Position numbers and translations under genes: made by a program | Origin: Balamuthia mandrillaris | Lineage: Eukaryota > Discosea > Longamoebia > Balamuthiidae | DNA length: 64,000 nt | Assembly (NCBI GenBank): GCA_031835245.1 | Contig: JAVKOQ010000053.1 | Span: 62,001-126,000, forward strand | Reading direction: 5' to 3' | Shown: positions 48,426 to 60,407 of the stretch, piece after piece | Layout of the letters: each line of letters starts with the position of its first letter | Numbering within the stretch: position 1 is the first letter of the stretch | The notes under the pieces: model-generated | Seen by the model: the letters and a program-made list of their open reading frames with translations, nothing else | The model's database searches: none | Told to the model about the DNA's origin: nothing

Positions 48426-48677
48426 AACAGAGACAGAGAGACAGAGAGAGACAGAGAGACAGAGAGAGGAAGACAGAGAGAAGACAGGAGAACAAGAAGT
48501 CAGAAGAAGACAGACAGAGAGAGAGAGAGAATGAGCAAAAACGAAAACAAAGGACACAAAACGAAATTTTGAGGCTCAAATACATGAAGGACCGGCGTGT
48601 TGAGTGGGTTGGTGCGAGGGAGAGGGCGTGGCCGCCATCGGCCTGTTCGTGGCCAGTCCAGACACCCTTTGTCCCAT
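42581..48677 (-). CDS. Nephrocystin-3-like protein: myristoyl site, DUF4062, STAND NTPase, TPR
   Basis: A multi-exon gene with N-terminal exon 48677-48593 (MGQRVSGLATNRPM, fitting the MGxxxS N-myristoylation rule) joined in phase to an exon starting at 48354. Two copies of a HQR(R/K)LMSQ(A/T)DA peptide follow in a Ser-rich region. Then comes DUF4062, as in NPHP3/TEP1 (VRVFVSSTFRDMTEEREL, VDLRWGIT, ERYGWAQ). The P-loop NTPase has Walker A GESGSGKSAL, Walker B VLVLDALNQLED, and winged-helix-like ESELLEITSVP. The C-terminal half, to 42581, is about ten kinesin-light-chain-type TPRs (e.g. HPNVAQAAANLGDFYLNKG). STAND NTPases act as ligand-gated switches. NPHP3 is myristoylated and ciliary in animals. 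Whether this cell has cilia is unknown, so an immune-like or scaffolding role is equally open. Confidence 0.85.
46227..46334 (-). repeat. GA/CT microsatellite in an intron
   Basis: GA grading into GGGA-rich sequence on the plus strand, directly after the exon encoding the Walker A lysine. Confidence 0.9.
48400..48532 (-). repeat. GA/CT repeat in the first intron of the nephrocystin-3-like gene
   Basis: GA with GACA interruptions on the plus strand, CT on the coding strand, between the myristoylation-motif exon and exon 2. Confidence 0.85.
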
Positions 48678-49428
48678 GTTTATTTTTGAAAAACGGAGGG
48701 TGAGTAAGCTATGGTGGGTATGATGGATGCGGTGGTGTCCTTTGGGTTTCGCTAAGGAACCTTACCGCGATAACATGCTACAACCACCACAAGAGCAAGG
48801 AAGCGGCTGTTCGTGTTTTGTTCTTTGGAACTTTTCAAAGATTTCTCTGCTTCTCTTATCTTCACTTTTTGTTTTTGTTTCGCGTAACGCTAGTTTTGTG
48901 TCGACAGCAAGGGACCACCCCAATCCTGAACTTGACGTCACCGAATGCTCAAAGTTGCAAAATGACGTCACCATTGCTCAAAACTGATCCACGGACGTCA
49001 TTCGTTGGCCATCTGACGTCGCCCAAAGCTTTAAAGAGGCAAAATGACGTCATGCGTTGCTCAAATAGACCCAATGACGTCACCGTAATATTTGCGTTGA
49101 ATGACTCCTCGCGCTTCATTTTTTATTTTGTAATTTTTTTTTTCGTTCCTTTTTTTTTTTAATTTTCTGTAAATAAGTACTTACTGGTAGTAGTTATTGC
49201 AGGAGAGGGAGAAACCTTGCTTTGCTTGTACGTTAAAAATCTCCAAGGCTTTCCTCTCTCGCTCTTTTGTTTTTTTTTCTCTCTCTCTCTCTCTCGTGCA
49301 TCTGATTCATTCCTTCTCTCACAGCTGTGAGAGAAAAAGAAGAAGAAGAAGACAAAAAAAACGGCGTGTGAGCCGGTGATTTATTTTTTGGGAAACCCAT
49401 TTAGAAACGGAATTTGTGCTCGTCAAAG
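48678..49428. other. Divergent promoter region, nephrocystin-3-like / myosin I
   Basis: 750 bp between two divergent start codons. It holds six CRE-like palindromes (48933-49082), a GTCGAC at about 48900, T-rich blocks at 49120-49160, and a short CT run near 49280. No gene seen. Confidence 0.75.
48933..49082. promoter_or_regulatory. Array of six CRE-like sites (TGACGTCA) at about 30-bp spacing
   Basis: TGACGTCA occurs at 48933, 48963, 49045 and 49075. One-base variants are at 48993 (GGACGTCA) and 49014 (TGACGTCG). Steps are 30, 30, 21, 31 and 30 bp. Between sites the words TGCTCAAA and GCAAAA recur, so the array looks like a partly decayed 30-bp tandem repeat. TGACGTCA is the palindrome bound by ATF/CREB-type bZIP factors. 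It sits 250-350 bp from each divergent start codon. Confidence 0.7.
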
Positions 49429-52400
49429 ATGGTACCTTTTTGTTGATTTTAGTTTTTGTCCCACCAGTGTTGTTTTCAACGAGTTTTGATTTTACTACAC
49501 CCGTGTTTTGTTTTTTTTTTGATGTTCGACGTTGGCTTGTGTACTGATCAGCTTCTTCCACCGGTTCGCAACAGGCGAGCTTCTCCAGCAAACATGGCGT
49601 AGACGACATGGTCATGTTGTCGAGCGTCTCCAACAACGGCATCCTTGAAAATTTGAAGAAGCGCTACAACGCTGACCAGATTTACGTACGCTCTCCCTCC
49701 CTCTTTTTTTTCCCACTTCTTTGTCTGCTTCTCTCTTTAGCTCCTCCTCTCCAACCAACACGAAAACTGATCCCAACAAAATAAAAACAATATAGACGTA
49801 CATTGGCCATGTACTCATTTGTGTGAATCCTTACAAGTCCATCCCCCACATCTATACGGAGCAGACGTTGCGGGAGTACCGCGGCAAGTACCGTTATGAG
49901 CTGCCTCCTCATGTCTACGCCCTCGCCGATGACATGTATCGCAGCATGTTGTCTGAGGGTGAACCTCAATGTGTTATTATTAGGTTTGTTTTTTGTTTGG
50001 CCTCTCCTTTTTCTGCTCTAGCTCTTTCTCTCCCTTCTCACATTTTCTCTTTTTTGAAAACGAACAAAGCGGTGAGAGCGGAGCAGGAAAGACATGGACT
50101 GCCAAACAGATCATGACGTACATTGCCGCAGTCAGCGGTGCCACCTCCGATGTAATGCGAGTGAAGGACGTTATTTTGCAATCCAATCCTTTGTTGGAAG
50201 CCTTTGGTAACGCTGCCACTCTTCGTAACAACAATTCCAGTCGCTTCGTACGTTCTCTCACACTTGAATCCTAATCCTCTCTTTCTCTTGCTATCTCTTT
50301 AAATGTCAATGCTAATTAACGAATGCATAAACTAGGGCAAGTACATGGAAATCCAATTTGACCACAAAGGAGACCCTGAAGGAGGTCTTATTACCAACTG
50401 TACGCTTTGGCCTCTCTCTTTCCTCTCTTTCTTGACTTTTTACTCATCGCTTTTTCTTTGTCTGTGGAATAGACTTGTTGGAGAAATCAAGAGTAGTGTA
50501 TCAACAAGAAGGAGAAAGAAACTTTCACGTTTTCTATCAACTGCTGAAAGGCGCTCCTCAAAACCTCGCCAGTAAGTTCATCACCCTATTTCTATTTTTT
50601 AAACAAATTCAATTTTAACACTTGTGTACCTACGAATAAAGGTGAGTTGGGATTGGGCACACCGGATCAGTACCATTACACCAACCAAAGTTCGCAATCT
50701 ACCGTTCCTGGCGTGGACGATGCTAAAGAGTTTCAAGACACTTGGGTACTGTTGCCCTTCATTTTGTCTTCGCTTCTTTTCTACTTTGTTTATCATGCTT
50801 ACGTACAAAACAGAACGCTATGAAAATTATTGGCTTTTCTGATGAGGAGCAAGCCGAGATCTTCCGCTTGGTTGCTGCCATCCTTTGGATCGGTAACGTA
50901 TCCTTTACCACCGATGGCAAAGGAAGTGCTACAGTCGCTGATCCTACTGGTTTGCTCTCTCTCTCTCTCTCTCTCTCTCTCTATTCATCCGTATCAAAGT
51001 GCTTATAACACCTTTGTAAAAAAAAACCCAACCAAATTTAGTACTTGATACTTTGGCATATTTGTTGCGCACAACTCCTCAGGCCCTGAACCAATCCCTT
51101 TTGTACAGAACGATTAACACTGGCGGTGCCACGCGTAAAGGCTCTACCTATGCTTGTCCCTCCAGCCCTGAGGAGGCCACTTACTCTCGAGATGCCTTGG
51201 CCAAAGCCTTGTACAGCCGCATGTTCGACTACATCGTCCAACGAGTCAACGACGCGATGTACTTGGATGATCCTGAGGCTCTCATCATCGGTATTTTGGA
51301 TATTTATGGCTTCGAAATCTTTGGCGTACGTGGTCTTTTTTGTCTTTTTTCTTCTGTTTCCTCTTTTATAACACAAACAAAAAACAGAAAAACGGTTTCG
51401 AACAAATGTGTATCAATTTCGTGAACGAAAAGTTGCAACAAATCTTCATCCAACTGACCCTCAAAGCAGAACAGGAGGAGTACCTCGCTGAGGGTATCCA
51501 ATGGGAGAACATTGATTACTTCAACAACAAGATCTGCTGCGATCTGATTGAGTCCAAAGCGCCTCCAGGCATCATGATGTTGTTGGATGATGTTTGCAAC
51601 TTCCCCAAAGCTACTGATGAGAAGTTCTTGGAGAAGATCGCTCAAGCCTACGGCAATCATGCTCACTTTGGCAAGACAAGCCGTCCGGATGAGTTTGTCA
51701 TCAAGCACTATGCCGGCGATGTGGTCTATAACATTGAAGGGTTTTGCGATAAGAACAAGGACATGTTGTTCAAGGATCTTGTTGGTCTTGCTGAATGCAC
51801 TGAAAGCAAGTTTGTTGCGGTACGTTCTTTCTTCATTCTTTATACTTCTTTTTTTTTTCCCCGTTCTTACACTTATTTGTCTTGTATGTCTATAGAGTCT
51901 CTTTCCTGAAGCGAAGGAGGTGGTTTCTTCCAAGAAGAAGCCAACAACGGCAGGTTTCAAGATCAAGAATTCCATTCAGGACCTTGTAAACGCTCTATCT
52001 CGTTGCCAGCCTCACTACATTCGTTGCCTGAAGCCCAACGAGAAGAAGGCTCCCAACCACTTTGACGACCACCTGTGCTTGCATCAAGTCAAGTATTTGG
52101 GTCTCTTGGAAAACGTATGTTACTTTTTTCCTTCTGTCCCTCTCAAAAGCTTACTCTTTCTCTCAGGTTCGCATCCGAAGAGCAGGTTATGCCTACCGCC
52201 ACTTCTACGAGAAGTTCTTCTACCGCTACCGTGTGGTCTGCCCCAAGACTTGGCCCAATTGGTCCGGCGACTTTGTTGCCGGCGCAGAAGCCATCCTCCA
52301 ACACATGAACCTCTCCCCCGGACAGGGTTACCAAAAGGGCAAGACCAAGATCTTTGTGCGTGCTCCCGAGTCCGTCTTCCAACTTGAAGAGCTCCGAGAC

Positions 52401-54314
52401 AGAACCGTCTATGAGTACGCCAATCGCATCCAGCGCTTCATGGCGAAGAGCTCCAGAGCGAGGTACTACTATGAGCTCCGCACGTTGGCAAACCAGAAGA
52501 TGCAGAACCATAAGGAGAGGAGAAGGCTCTCCCTGGAGCGCGTTTTCAAGACCGACTATGTCAACTACCGCCAAAACTTCAAGCTGAAGGACATAGTGGG
52601 CGATAAGGGTCTGGACAAGCCCCTCTTTACTGGCTGCTGCAACATCTTTGACAAGAAGATGTTTGGAGCTAAAGTGGGACGACGCGCGATCATCGTCAAC
52701 ACGGACAACATGTTCTTGGTGGCGATAGAGGTTAATAAGGACAAGGAGGATCGCGTGAGGAGACCCTATCTGTACCAGCTTAAGCGTAAGATTCCGTTGA
52801 GGAATATTGCTGGTCTTGTTCTCAGTACGTCTCTCTATCTGTTTCTTTTGTTTCCGTCTGTTATGCTTTTGTTTTCGCGACGGTCGTTCACACTCTTTAA
52901 AACAAAGGCCCATTCCAAGATAATTGGGTGTTGATCAACGTGCAAGGAGAGCACTCCAACCTCATCGAATGCCGACGCAAGACGGAGCTTGTGGGCGTCC
53001 TCGCCAAACACGCCAACACCTCTGTAACCTTTACCGACAGCATGAACGTAACGATGAAGGTGGAGAAGGGCAAGACCAAGTCCTGCGTAGTCAAGTTTGT
53101 GCAGAACCCAAAGGGCGGAGAGGGCACCCTCAAAGGCACCAAGGTCACCGTTGCTCCTGGTTTGCCCTCGAGTTCCAGTACGTATTTTCTTTGCTCTTCT
53201 TTTTCTCTTTTCCCTACTTCTTTTATTTGGTGCATAAGCATTGGTTTTGGAAGGATGAAATACTCCAAATGATCATTTTAAAGATGTGATTTTCTTGAAT
53301 TATTTTTCACACAGTTTGTATTTTCTGATACACTACATCACCAATGTGCCCCATCCATCTCTCTTGTTCTTCTTTGCTCTGTTTCTTTTTTCTCACGCGG
53401 TTTTTAAAACAACCAGTGCCAAACATTCCAAAACCTCCCGACAGGAGCGCTGCTGCCAGCTTTGTGCAAGAGAATATGAACTACAAAGAACAGATCCTCC
53501 AGAACCGTAACCCCGTCAGCGGCAAACAAGGCAACCGTGGTGTTGGTGGTCGCCCCACTCCTCTCTCTCCTCGCGGAGGTGGAGGTCCTGCTCCTTTCGG
53601 AGGGGCGTCTTCCTTTGGTGGAGGAGGCGGAGGTGTTGTTTCCCCACGTGGCGGCGGAGGAGGAGCGTCTCCGTTTGGTGGAGGAGGTGTACCAACCCCG
53701 GTAGCTCCAGTAACTCCACCAACCCCGGCAGGAGGAGGAGGAGGAGGAGGAGGAGGAGAACAGGCGAAAGCGTTGTATGACTTTCAGGCAGAGAATGAGG
53801 ATGAGCTGAACTTCTCTCAGGGAGCCATCATCACCGTCACCAACAAGTCGAACCCGGACTGGTGGGAGGGCGTTTTGGATGGAAGGAGTGGCTTGTTCCC
53901 TGCTACATATGTTGAACTTATTCCTGTACGCGCGCGCGCTCTCTCTCTCTCTCTCTCTCTCGTTCTCTCTTCTCGTTCTTTCCTCTCATTCTTCTCATTC
54001 TCAATGTGTTTATTTTCCCCTTGCGACAGGGAGGTGCGCCTATGGGAGGAGGTGCAGCAAGAGGAGGCGGCATGCCTCGTGGAGGCGGACCTGGAAGAGG
54101 CGGACCGCCAGGAGGAGCCAGCATGCGTGGCGGACCCGGAAGAGGAGGACCCCGCGGGGGACCTGGAGGACCTGGCAGAGGAGGACCACCAAGAGGAGGC
54201 GGTATGCCCAGAGGAGGAGCGCCTGGAGGCAGAGGAGGACCACCAGGAAGAGGAATGCCGAGAGGAGGAGCGGGACCACGGGGCGGAAGGGGCGGCCCTC
54301 CTCGTGGCTTCTAA
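49429..54314 (+). CDS. Class I (amoeboid, long-tailed) myosin, Acanthamoeba IC-like
   Basis: An actin-based motor linking actin to membranes. The first coding exon is probably just the ATG (49429-49431; donor GTACCT). Exon 2 is 49575-49685 ([15 protein letters not shown]) and exon 3 starts at 49796. Motor motifs: P-loop GESGAGKT (split by an intron), switch I NNNSSRFGK, switch [10 protein letters not shown], and the actin-binding RCLKPNE. The TEDS position, 16 residues before DALAK, falls at S/T (KGSTY), so heavy-chain phosphorylation is expected to activate it. A neck ([19 protein letters not shown]) leads to a basic TH1 domain (about 52600-53180) for acidic lipids. Then a Gly/Pro/Ala region, an SH3 ([37 protein letters not shown]) and a second Gly/Pro/Arg tail. 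This SH3-within-GPA order is that of Acanthamoeba myosin IC. Confidence 0.93.
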
Positions 54315-54451
54315 AACAAAAAACAAAAAACGAATGGAAAGAAGAGAGAGAGAGTCGTTCTTCTCTCCTCTCTTTCTTTGTGCTTTTTGCCCTTTCTCCT
54401 CAATAATTTTTTTTGCATCTGTTCATTTAACTCACTCATGTACAATCGGGG

Positions 54452-57400
54452 TTATCCATCACTCTCGCAGCTGGTTAACAAGTACCGAAGGTTCAGATCG
54501 TATTCGTTGTCGCCTTTGCAGCTGGCGTAATCGCTGGGCCTCTTCCCTTCAAAGTCCCGGATGGTGGGGTCCGCTCCGCACTGCAACAGAAACTCCACGC
54601 AGGCCACGTGGTTGTGTCTGGCGGCCAGGAAGAGGGGCGTCCAGCAGGTCTGGTAGGACATGGCGTCTATGGCGCAGTGCTTGCGGACGAGCACCTTCAT
54701 GCAGTCGAGGTAGCCGTGGAGAGCGGCCACGTGGAGCATGTTGTAGCCGACGTTGTCGGAGATGTTGATCAGCCCGCGGCACTCCTCGCGCTCCAGCTCT
54801 TGCTCCAAGGCGGCAGCCTCGTTGCAGCGAACCAGCTGAAAGAGCCTGCCAACAGCTTGTCGCAGTTCTACTCCAGGAGCCGTTCTCTCTTTCATGTTGG
54901 AAGCGGAAGATGAGGGCGAAGAAGCGGCAGCTTCCTCCAACATGGAACGACAGAGGGAGCTTGCTTCTGCTTTGCAATGGTCGATGGGGAGCTTGCCTTG
55001 CCAGTCACGGCGAGAAGGATTAGCTCCAGCCTGGAGCAAGAGCTTCAAGCAAGATGGATGGTTGAGTTTGGCGGCGATGAAGACTGGAGTCCATTGGTTG
55101 TGGTTAGTGACGGCATCCACCAGCGCTCCGTTCTCCAAGAGCAATGCAACGATTTGGTCGTGCCCGTACAGTGCCGCTATATGAAGTAGAGTATTGCCTA
55201 ACTCGTCCGAACATTTTATCAATGACCTGCATCCTTTTTTTGTGTTGTACGCAGTGAGACTTTGTATAACAACTCGCAGAATGAAGAGAAGAGAATAGGG
55301 GAGAGAAGTAGAAGCGAAACGAAGTGAAGAAACCTTGTTGGAGCATATATTTAAGACGAGCATGGTCTCCTAGCCGAGTTGAGTTAAACATTTCTCGCAC
55401 AATTTTCGAAGGAGAATCCCATGGCACCTCCTGTTGAACTTCATTAGATGGAACGGGATTGCTTCTAGTCTGTGGTTGTGATGATGTCTCAAGGCTCCGC
55501 AGCATTGCTTGAAGCTCTATTATTAGTTTGCAAACAGAGACATAGAAGTAAGAAAGCAACTTAAGCAAAATGGAGAAAGACCATAACAGCCATGTGCGTA
55601 CCATTATCTTCAGGTGAGCAAAGATCTAACGCAGTATTGCCTGTTGAACAAAGTTGTTAAACAAGAAGCAGAAGGCTCACAGGGAAGAAGCTACCATCTT
55701 TATCTTTAGCAGCTATATTGATTTTGGGATGCGAGAGAAGCAGTTTGGCCACAGCGATGCGATTACGTTTGACCGCCCAATGCAGTGGAGTTCTCCCCAT
55801 CACATCGCGGTGGTTTATGTCTATATCAGGTATCTGTAACAGCCTTTCCACAAACGGGCCATGTCCTTGCATGGCTGCTAAATGCTGCATAAAACGGAAA
55901 TAAGGAATAAAGAAAATTCATTTTACATACAGAGAGAGAGAGAGAGAGAGAGAAGGTTTGAGCTTGAGAGAAAAAAAGATACCAAGACGGTCCATTTACA
56001 ATCAAAAGATTCTTCGTTGATGCCGAGCTCATGTAGTTTCATCAACCTCAGAAGAGGATCCAAACACGCCACATTGCCATAATTCGCTGCAACCTATTTT
56101 TTAATGTAAAAACAAACAATATAAGCATAAAGAGAAACAAGGAATGCAGAAAGCAGAAAAGAAGGAGAAAGCGAAAGAAGAAAACAAGAAACAGACGATA
56201 GAGGAAAGAAGGAAGAGTGAAGAAAGAAGAAAGCAAGAAAGCATAAGACAACAGTACGTGTAATGGTGTCTCGACACATCTCCTCGAACGAAATATGTAA
56301 AAAGCGTCCATGACGCCTTGTCTAGCGATGTTCCAGAGGGCTTCATGGTTGTTGTCTCTCGCATTATAATACAGTTGATATTTGTTTCTTTTGTGTTCGT
56401 TTGATGTTTTCACTTCTGCAACTGAGATATAAGCTGCAGGGAAAGAAAGAGAATAAGATAGAAAGAAATAAACAAAAGGAAGAGCAAAAAGGAGAAGGAA
56501 AGCACTAACGAGAATGTGGAAGTTTGTCCAAGAAAGTGGCAAGGTCCGAATAAGAACGCCCGTATGGAACGACTTGGAATTGTTGATACCCAAAGTGGTT
56601 CCTTTCTTCCAACGCCTTCGCTGCATCTCCATCCAATACTAGTCTGTAATGCCATCTCGGAGACTTGAAGAAAGAGAGCAAGTGAGAAAACAGACAGAGA
56701 AACAAAGAATGGAAGAAAGCTATGAAACGGTACTTTGGGAAGAGACGACTTGGCCCAGTATAGCAGGTTGGAGAACGTTGGATCTTGAAGACCGTTCCCA
56801 AACCCAATGAACAGTAGAGAATACGTCATTGCCAAATGCTTTAGGACAGCTGATATGAAGCGTGTTATCACAGAAGCAGGTGGAGGAGAAGGGAAAAGGA
56901 GAGGCAGGAGGAGGGAGAAGAAGGAGGAGGAGGAGGTGGAGAAGAAGAAGAAGAAGAAGAAGAAGAAGAAGAAGAAGAAGAAGAAGAAGAAGAAGAAGAA
57001 GAAGAAGAAGAAGAAGAAGAAGAAGAAGAAGAAGAAGAAGAAGAAGAAGAAGAAGAAGAAGACGAAGAAGACGAAGAAGAAGACGAAGAAGAACAAGAAC
57101 AAGAACAAGAACAAGTAGAACAAGGAAGAAGATAAATAAAGAAGAACACACCAACAAGAAAATAATAAACAAACACCTGTATAATTTTCATTAGCATTGA
57201 ACTGTTCGTAGTCGCTAGCGCTGAGAATAACAGAACCAGACTGATGCGCATCCCAATGGTTGGCATTCCAATGGCCATGGATGTGAAACACTTTGCCCTT
57301 TTTGTTCTACACACCATACATGTCCTTTAGAATGGGGCATCCAGCACAGAGGAGAAGCAGAGAGAAGCAGAGAAGAGAAGAAACGAAGGAAGCATAGAGA

Positions 57401-58280
57401 AAAGAGAGAAGCACAGAGGAGAGAAGAGAACCTTGAGTGGACCCAGTATGTATTCATGGACGTTGTTCCAAGTGACAGTCTCCCATCCTTTGTTGTTTCG
57501 TTAGTCAAGGTTCGCCGTTAAGCCTCCAACAAGAAAGATAGAAAAGAGAGAGAGAGAAAGAGAGAGCTGCAAACCAGTAAAGTCCTCGATGAGACCATCA
57601 AAGTTGGTGGTCATGACGGGAACGTTCAACGACCGCAACGCTCGCAACACGGTGGCATCCCTCACCCGCAGCTTGCCCACCGTCTCCGCCAAAAACTTTC
57701 TCTTGTTGCCGGGAGAGAGCGAGCTCAGCTCCTCCGCTGCCTGCAAGTACCGCCCCTCCTCGATGCTGCGTTTCATCGCATCCAGCGGGGAGGGAGCGGA
57801 GGAAGGGGACGGAGAGGAGGCCGAGGCAGCGCTCCACCCTTTGGTGGCGTTGCAGAACTCCAAGCCTTTGTGGAGGAGGCCTTTCCAGGTGGCCATCGGG
57901 TCGAGGGAGGAGGCCGCCGACACGCCCGCCCCGACGATGGCGATGACCTCCCGCTTCTCCAACGAACGGCGCAACGTGGCCAACACCACGTCGTCCACCG
58001 CTGCGTCGCTTCTCTCTAGTCCGTCGTTTGTGCGGTGATAGAGTGCCGCTCTGCTTTTCGATGCCAAAGCGAACAGAGGAGGAGGAGGCGAGGAGGAGGC
58101 GATTGGGAGGAAAGGAAGGAGGAGTTTCGTTGTGCAACCGTTGTTGTTATTGTTGTAACAAGGCCGCAGCCAGGTCGAGGCCTGCGCGCCACGGCCCCAC
58201 ATCTTCTTTATGCGTGCTCTTTTTTTTTTTTTTAACAGCTGTTCTTCTTTTCTTCCTGGAAATAACTTTTGCAGCAGCAT
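54452..58280 (-). CDS. SIR2-like (NADase-type) domain fused to ankyrin repeats
   Basis: ATG at 58280 (or 58197). Exon 1 ends at 57575; the next exons splice in phase. The N-terminal half is a SIR2_2-type Rossmann domain: [14 protein letters not shown] (about residue 110), [65 protein letters not shown]. There is no zinc-ribbon CxxC pair, so it belongs with prokaryotic defence SIR2 effectors rather than deacetylase sirtuins. The asparagine of TTNFD and the histidine of IHGH are in the places used for NAD cleavage. Later exons (56400-54452) encode about seven ankyrin repeats in two blocks ([58 protein letters not shown]). NAD hydrolysis triggered through the repeats is inference. It is convergent with myosin I. 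Confidence 0.82.
56939..57118 (-). repeat. GAA/TTC trinucleotide repeat, about 180 bp
   Basis: A nearly uninterrupted GAA run on the plus strand (TTC on the coding strand), with GAC variants at the right end, in an intron within the SIR2-like region. Confidence 0.95.
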
Positions 58281-58582
58281 TACAGCACCCCTTGCCCCTA
58301 TAGTGGTGCAATGTTGAACCCGAACACGTTGGCCCTTTGCCACTACGGAGGATACTCCTTGTTGCGTTCATTTGAAAGAAACAGCGAGACAACAAGGTTG
58401 CCTACAACGGCTTTCCTCGAGGAGGGGCTGAATGCTCCCCCACCTCTCCGTCGTCGTGGCTACCGGTCCACCGCCCCAACACCTCTCCTGCACTCAAAGA
58501 CACCACCCTTTTATCTTTCATGTTTTGGTGACAGAAAGAAAGAGAACCAACAAATGTCTGTTTCTATCAACGTTCGGTTTAT

Positions 58583-59410
<828 letters not shown>

Positions 59411-59436
59411 TTATCGCAGGCGGCGGACGATGCTGG

Positions 59437-60282
59437 GTGGAGCTGCTGCTCCCTCAAGCGCTCTTGCGGTTCATCCTGCTGGCGGTGCTTCCAGCAGGTG
59501 CGCTACCGTTTGCCGCTAGGACCTGCAAACGGTGGTACCACCACTGTCCGCCGCACCTTCGGCACAAGTTCTCCATCAGCCAAGCCTTCACCTCACTCCC
59601 ATTGCTACAATGGTCTCTTCGCAACGGCTTCTCCTTTCATCACCACCACCGCAACACCACCATCGACAACGATGACCACTACTACGAGGAACACCATCCA
59701 AGCATCTACTGCATACTGGCTGCAAAACATGGCGATCTGCAAGTCTTGCAATAGACCTATCATCAGGGATGCCCTCTAGACGTGGAGGTGTGTAGCCACT
59801 CAGCGGCCAAAGGGGACCTGGATATGCTGCAATGGGCTCGAGCGGTGAGCTGTCCTTGGGACTGGAGCGCCTGTTTGGTGAGTGCCGCGGAGCATGGCCA
59901 CTTGGAAGTGTTGGAGTGGGCGAGGAAGCAGATGCTGGAGCGAGAACGTGAGACTCCCTGCTATTGGCATGAAGAGGAGCGAATCCATTTGTTGCGGATG
60001 GTTTGTAATGCAGCAGCAGAGAACGGACATTTGTTGGTGTTGAGGTGGGTGAAGAGGAGAACAGAGGAACGAAACTGTGGATGCTCCCGTCTTCGTCTTC
60101 CATCTCCTTGGGATGAGAGGACGTGTTTGCTTGCGGCCATGAACGGCCACTTGGAGGTGCTCCAGTGGCTTCGGAGCGAGGAGGTGGCTTGTCCTTGGGA
60201 CAAACGGACCAGCCAGGCCGCCGCCAGCACCGGACATTCACAAGTGTTGCAATGGGCAAGAGAGCACGGCTGTCCGTCGTGA
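59437..60282 (+). pseudogene. Broken F-box / 26-residue-repeat gene
   Basis: Intronless relative of the gene at 8391. The F-box (LLPQALLRFILLAVLPAGALP, then ARTCKRWYHH) and about seven repeats (HGDLQVLQ..; GHLEVLEWARK; GHLEVLQWLRSE) are recognisable to the stop at 60280-60282. Two defects show. The position aligned with the initiator Met of the intact gene is GTG (59437), with no usable in-frame ATG upstream. In the first full repeat the invariant Trp codon is TAG (59752-59754; TGG to TAG). The frame stays open on both sides, so decay is recent, or the TAG is a sequence error or is read through. Downstream reading could restart only inside the repeats. Confidence 0.75.
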
Positions 60283-60407
60283 ATCACGCTGATCAGAAAA
60301 GCAAACAAACGTCATATTTAACTTTTTAAGGAAAATTCCACGTCAGATATTCCATGACGACATGATATGTGGTACACAAACAAAACACCCACCAAGAAGG
60401 AAGGCTG

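Noticed and set aside
48933-49082. Regularly spaced repeats resembling a CRISPR array
   Set aside because: The repeated element is only 8 bp, spacers are partly alike, and this is a eukaryotic promoter region.
56807-57194. Lys- or Arg-only and Leu- or Ser-only ORFs
   Set aside because: They are translations of the GAA/TTC microsatellite in an intron.
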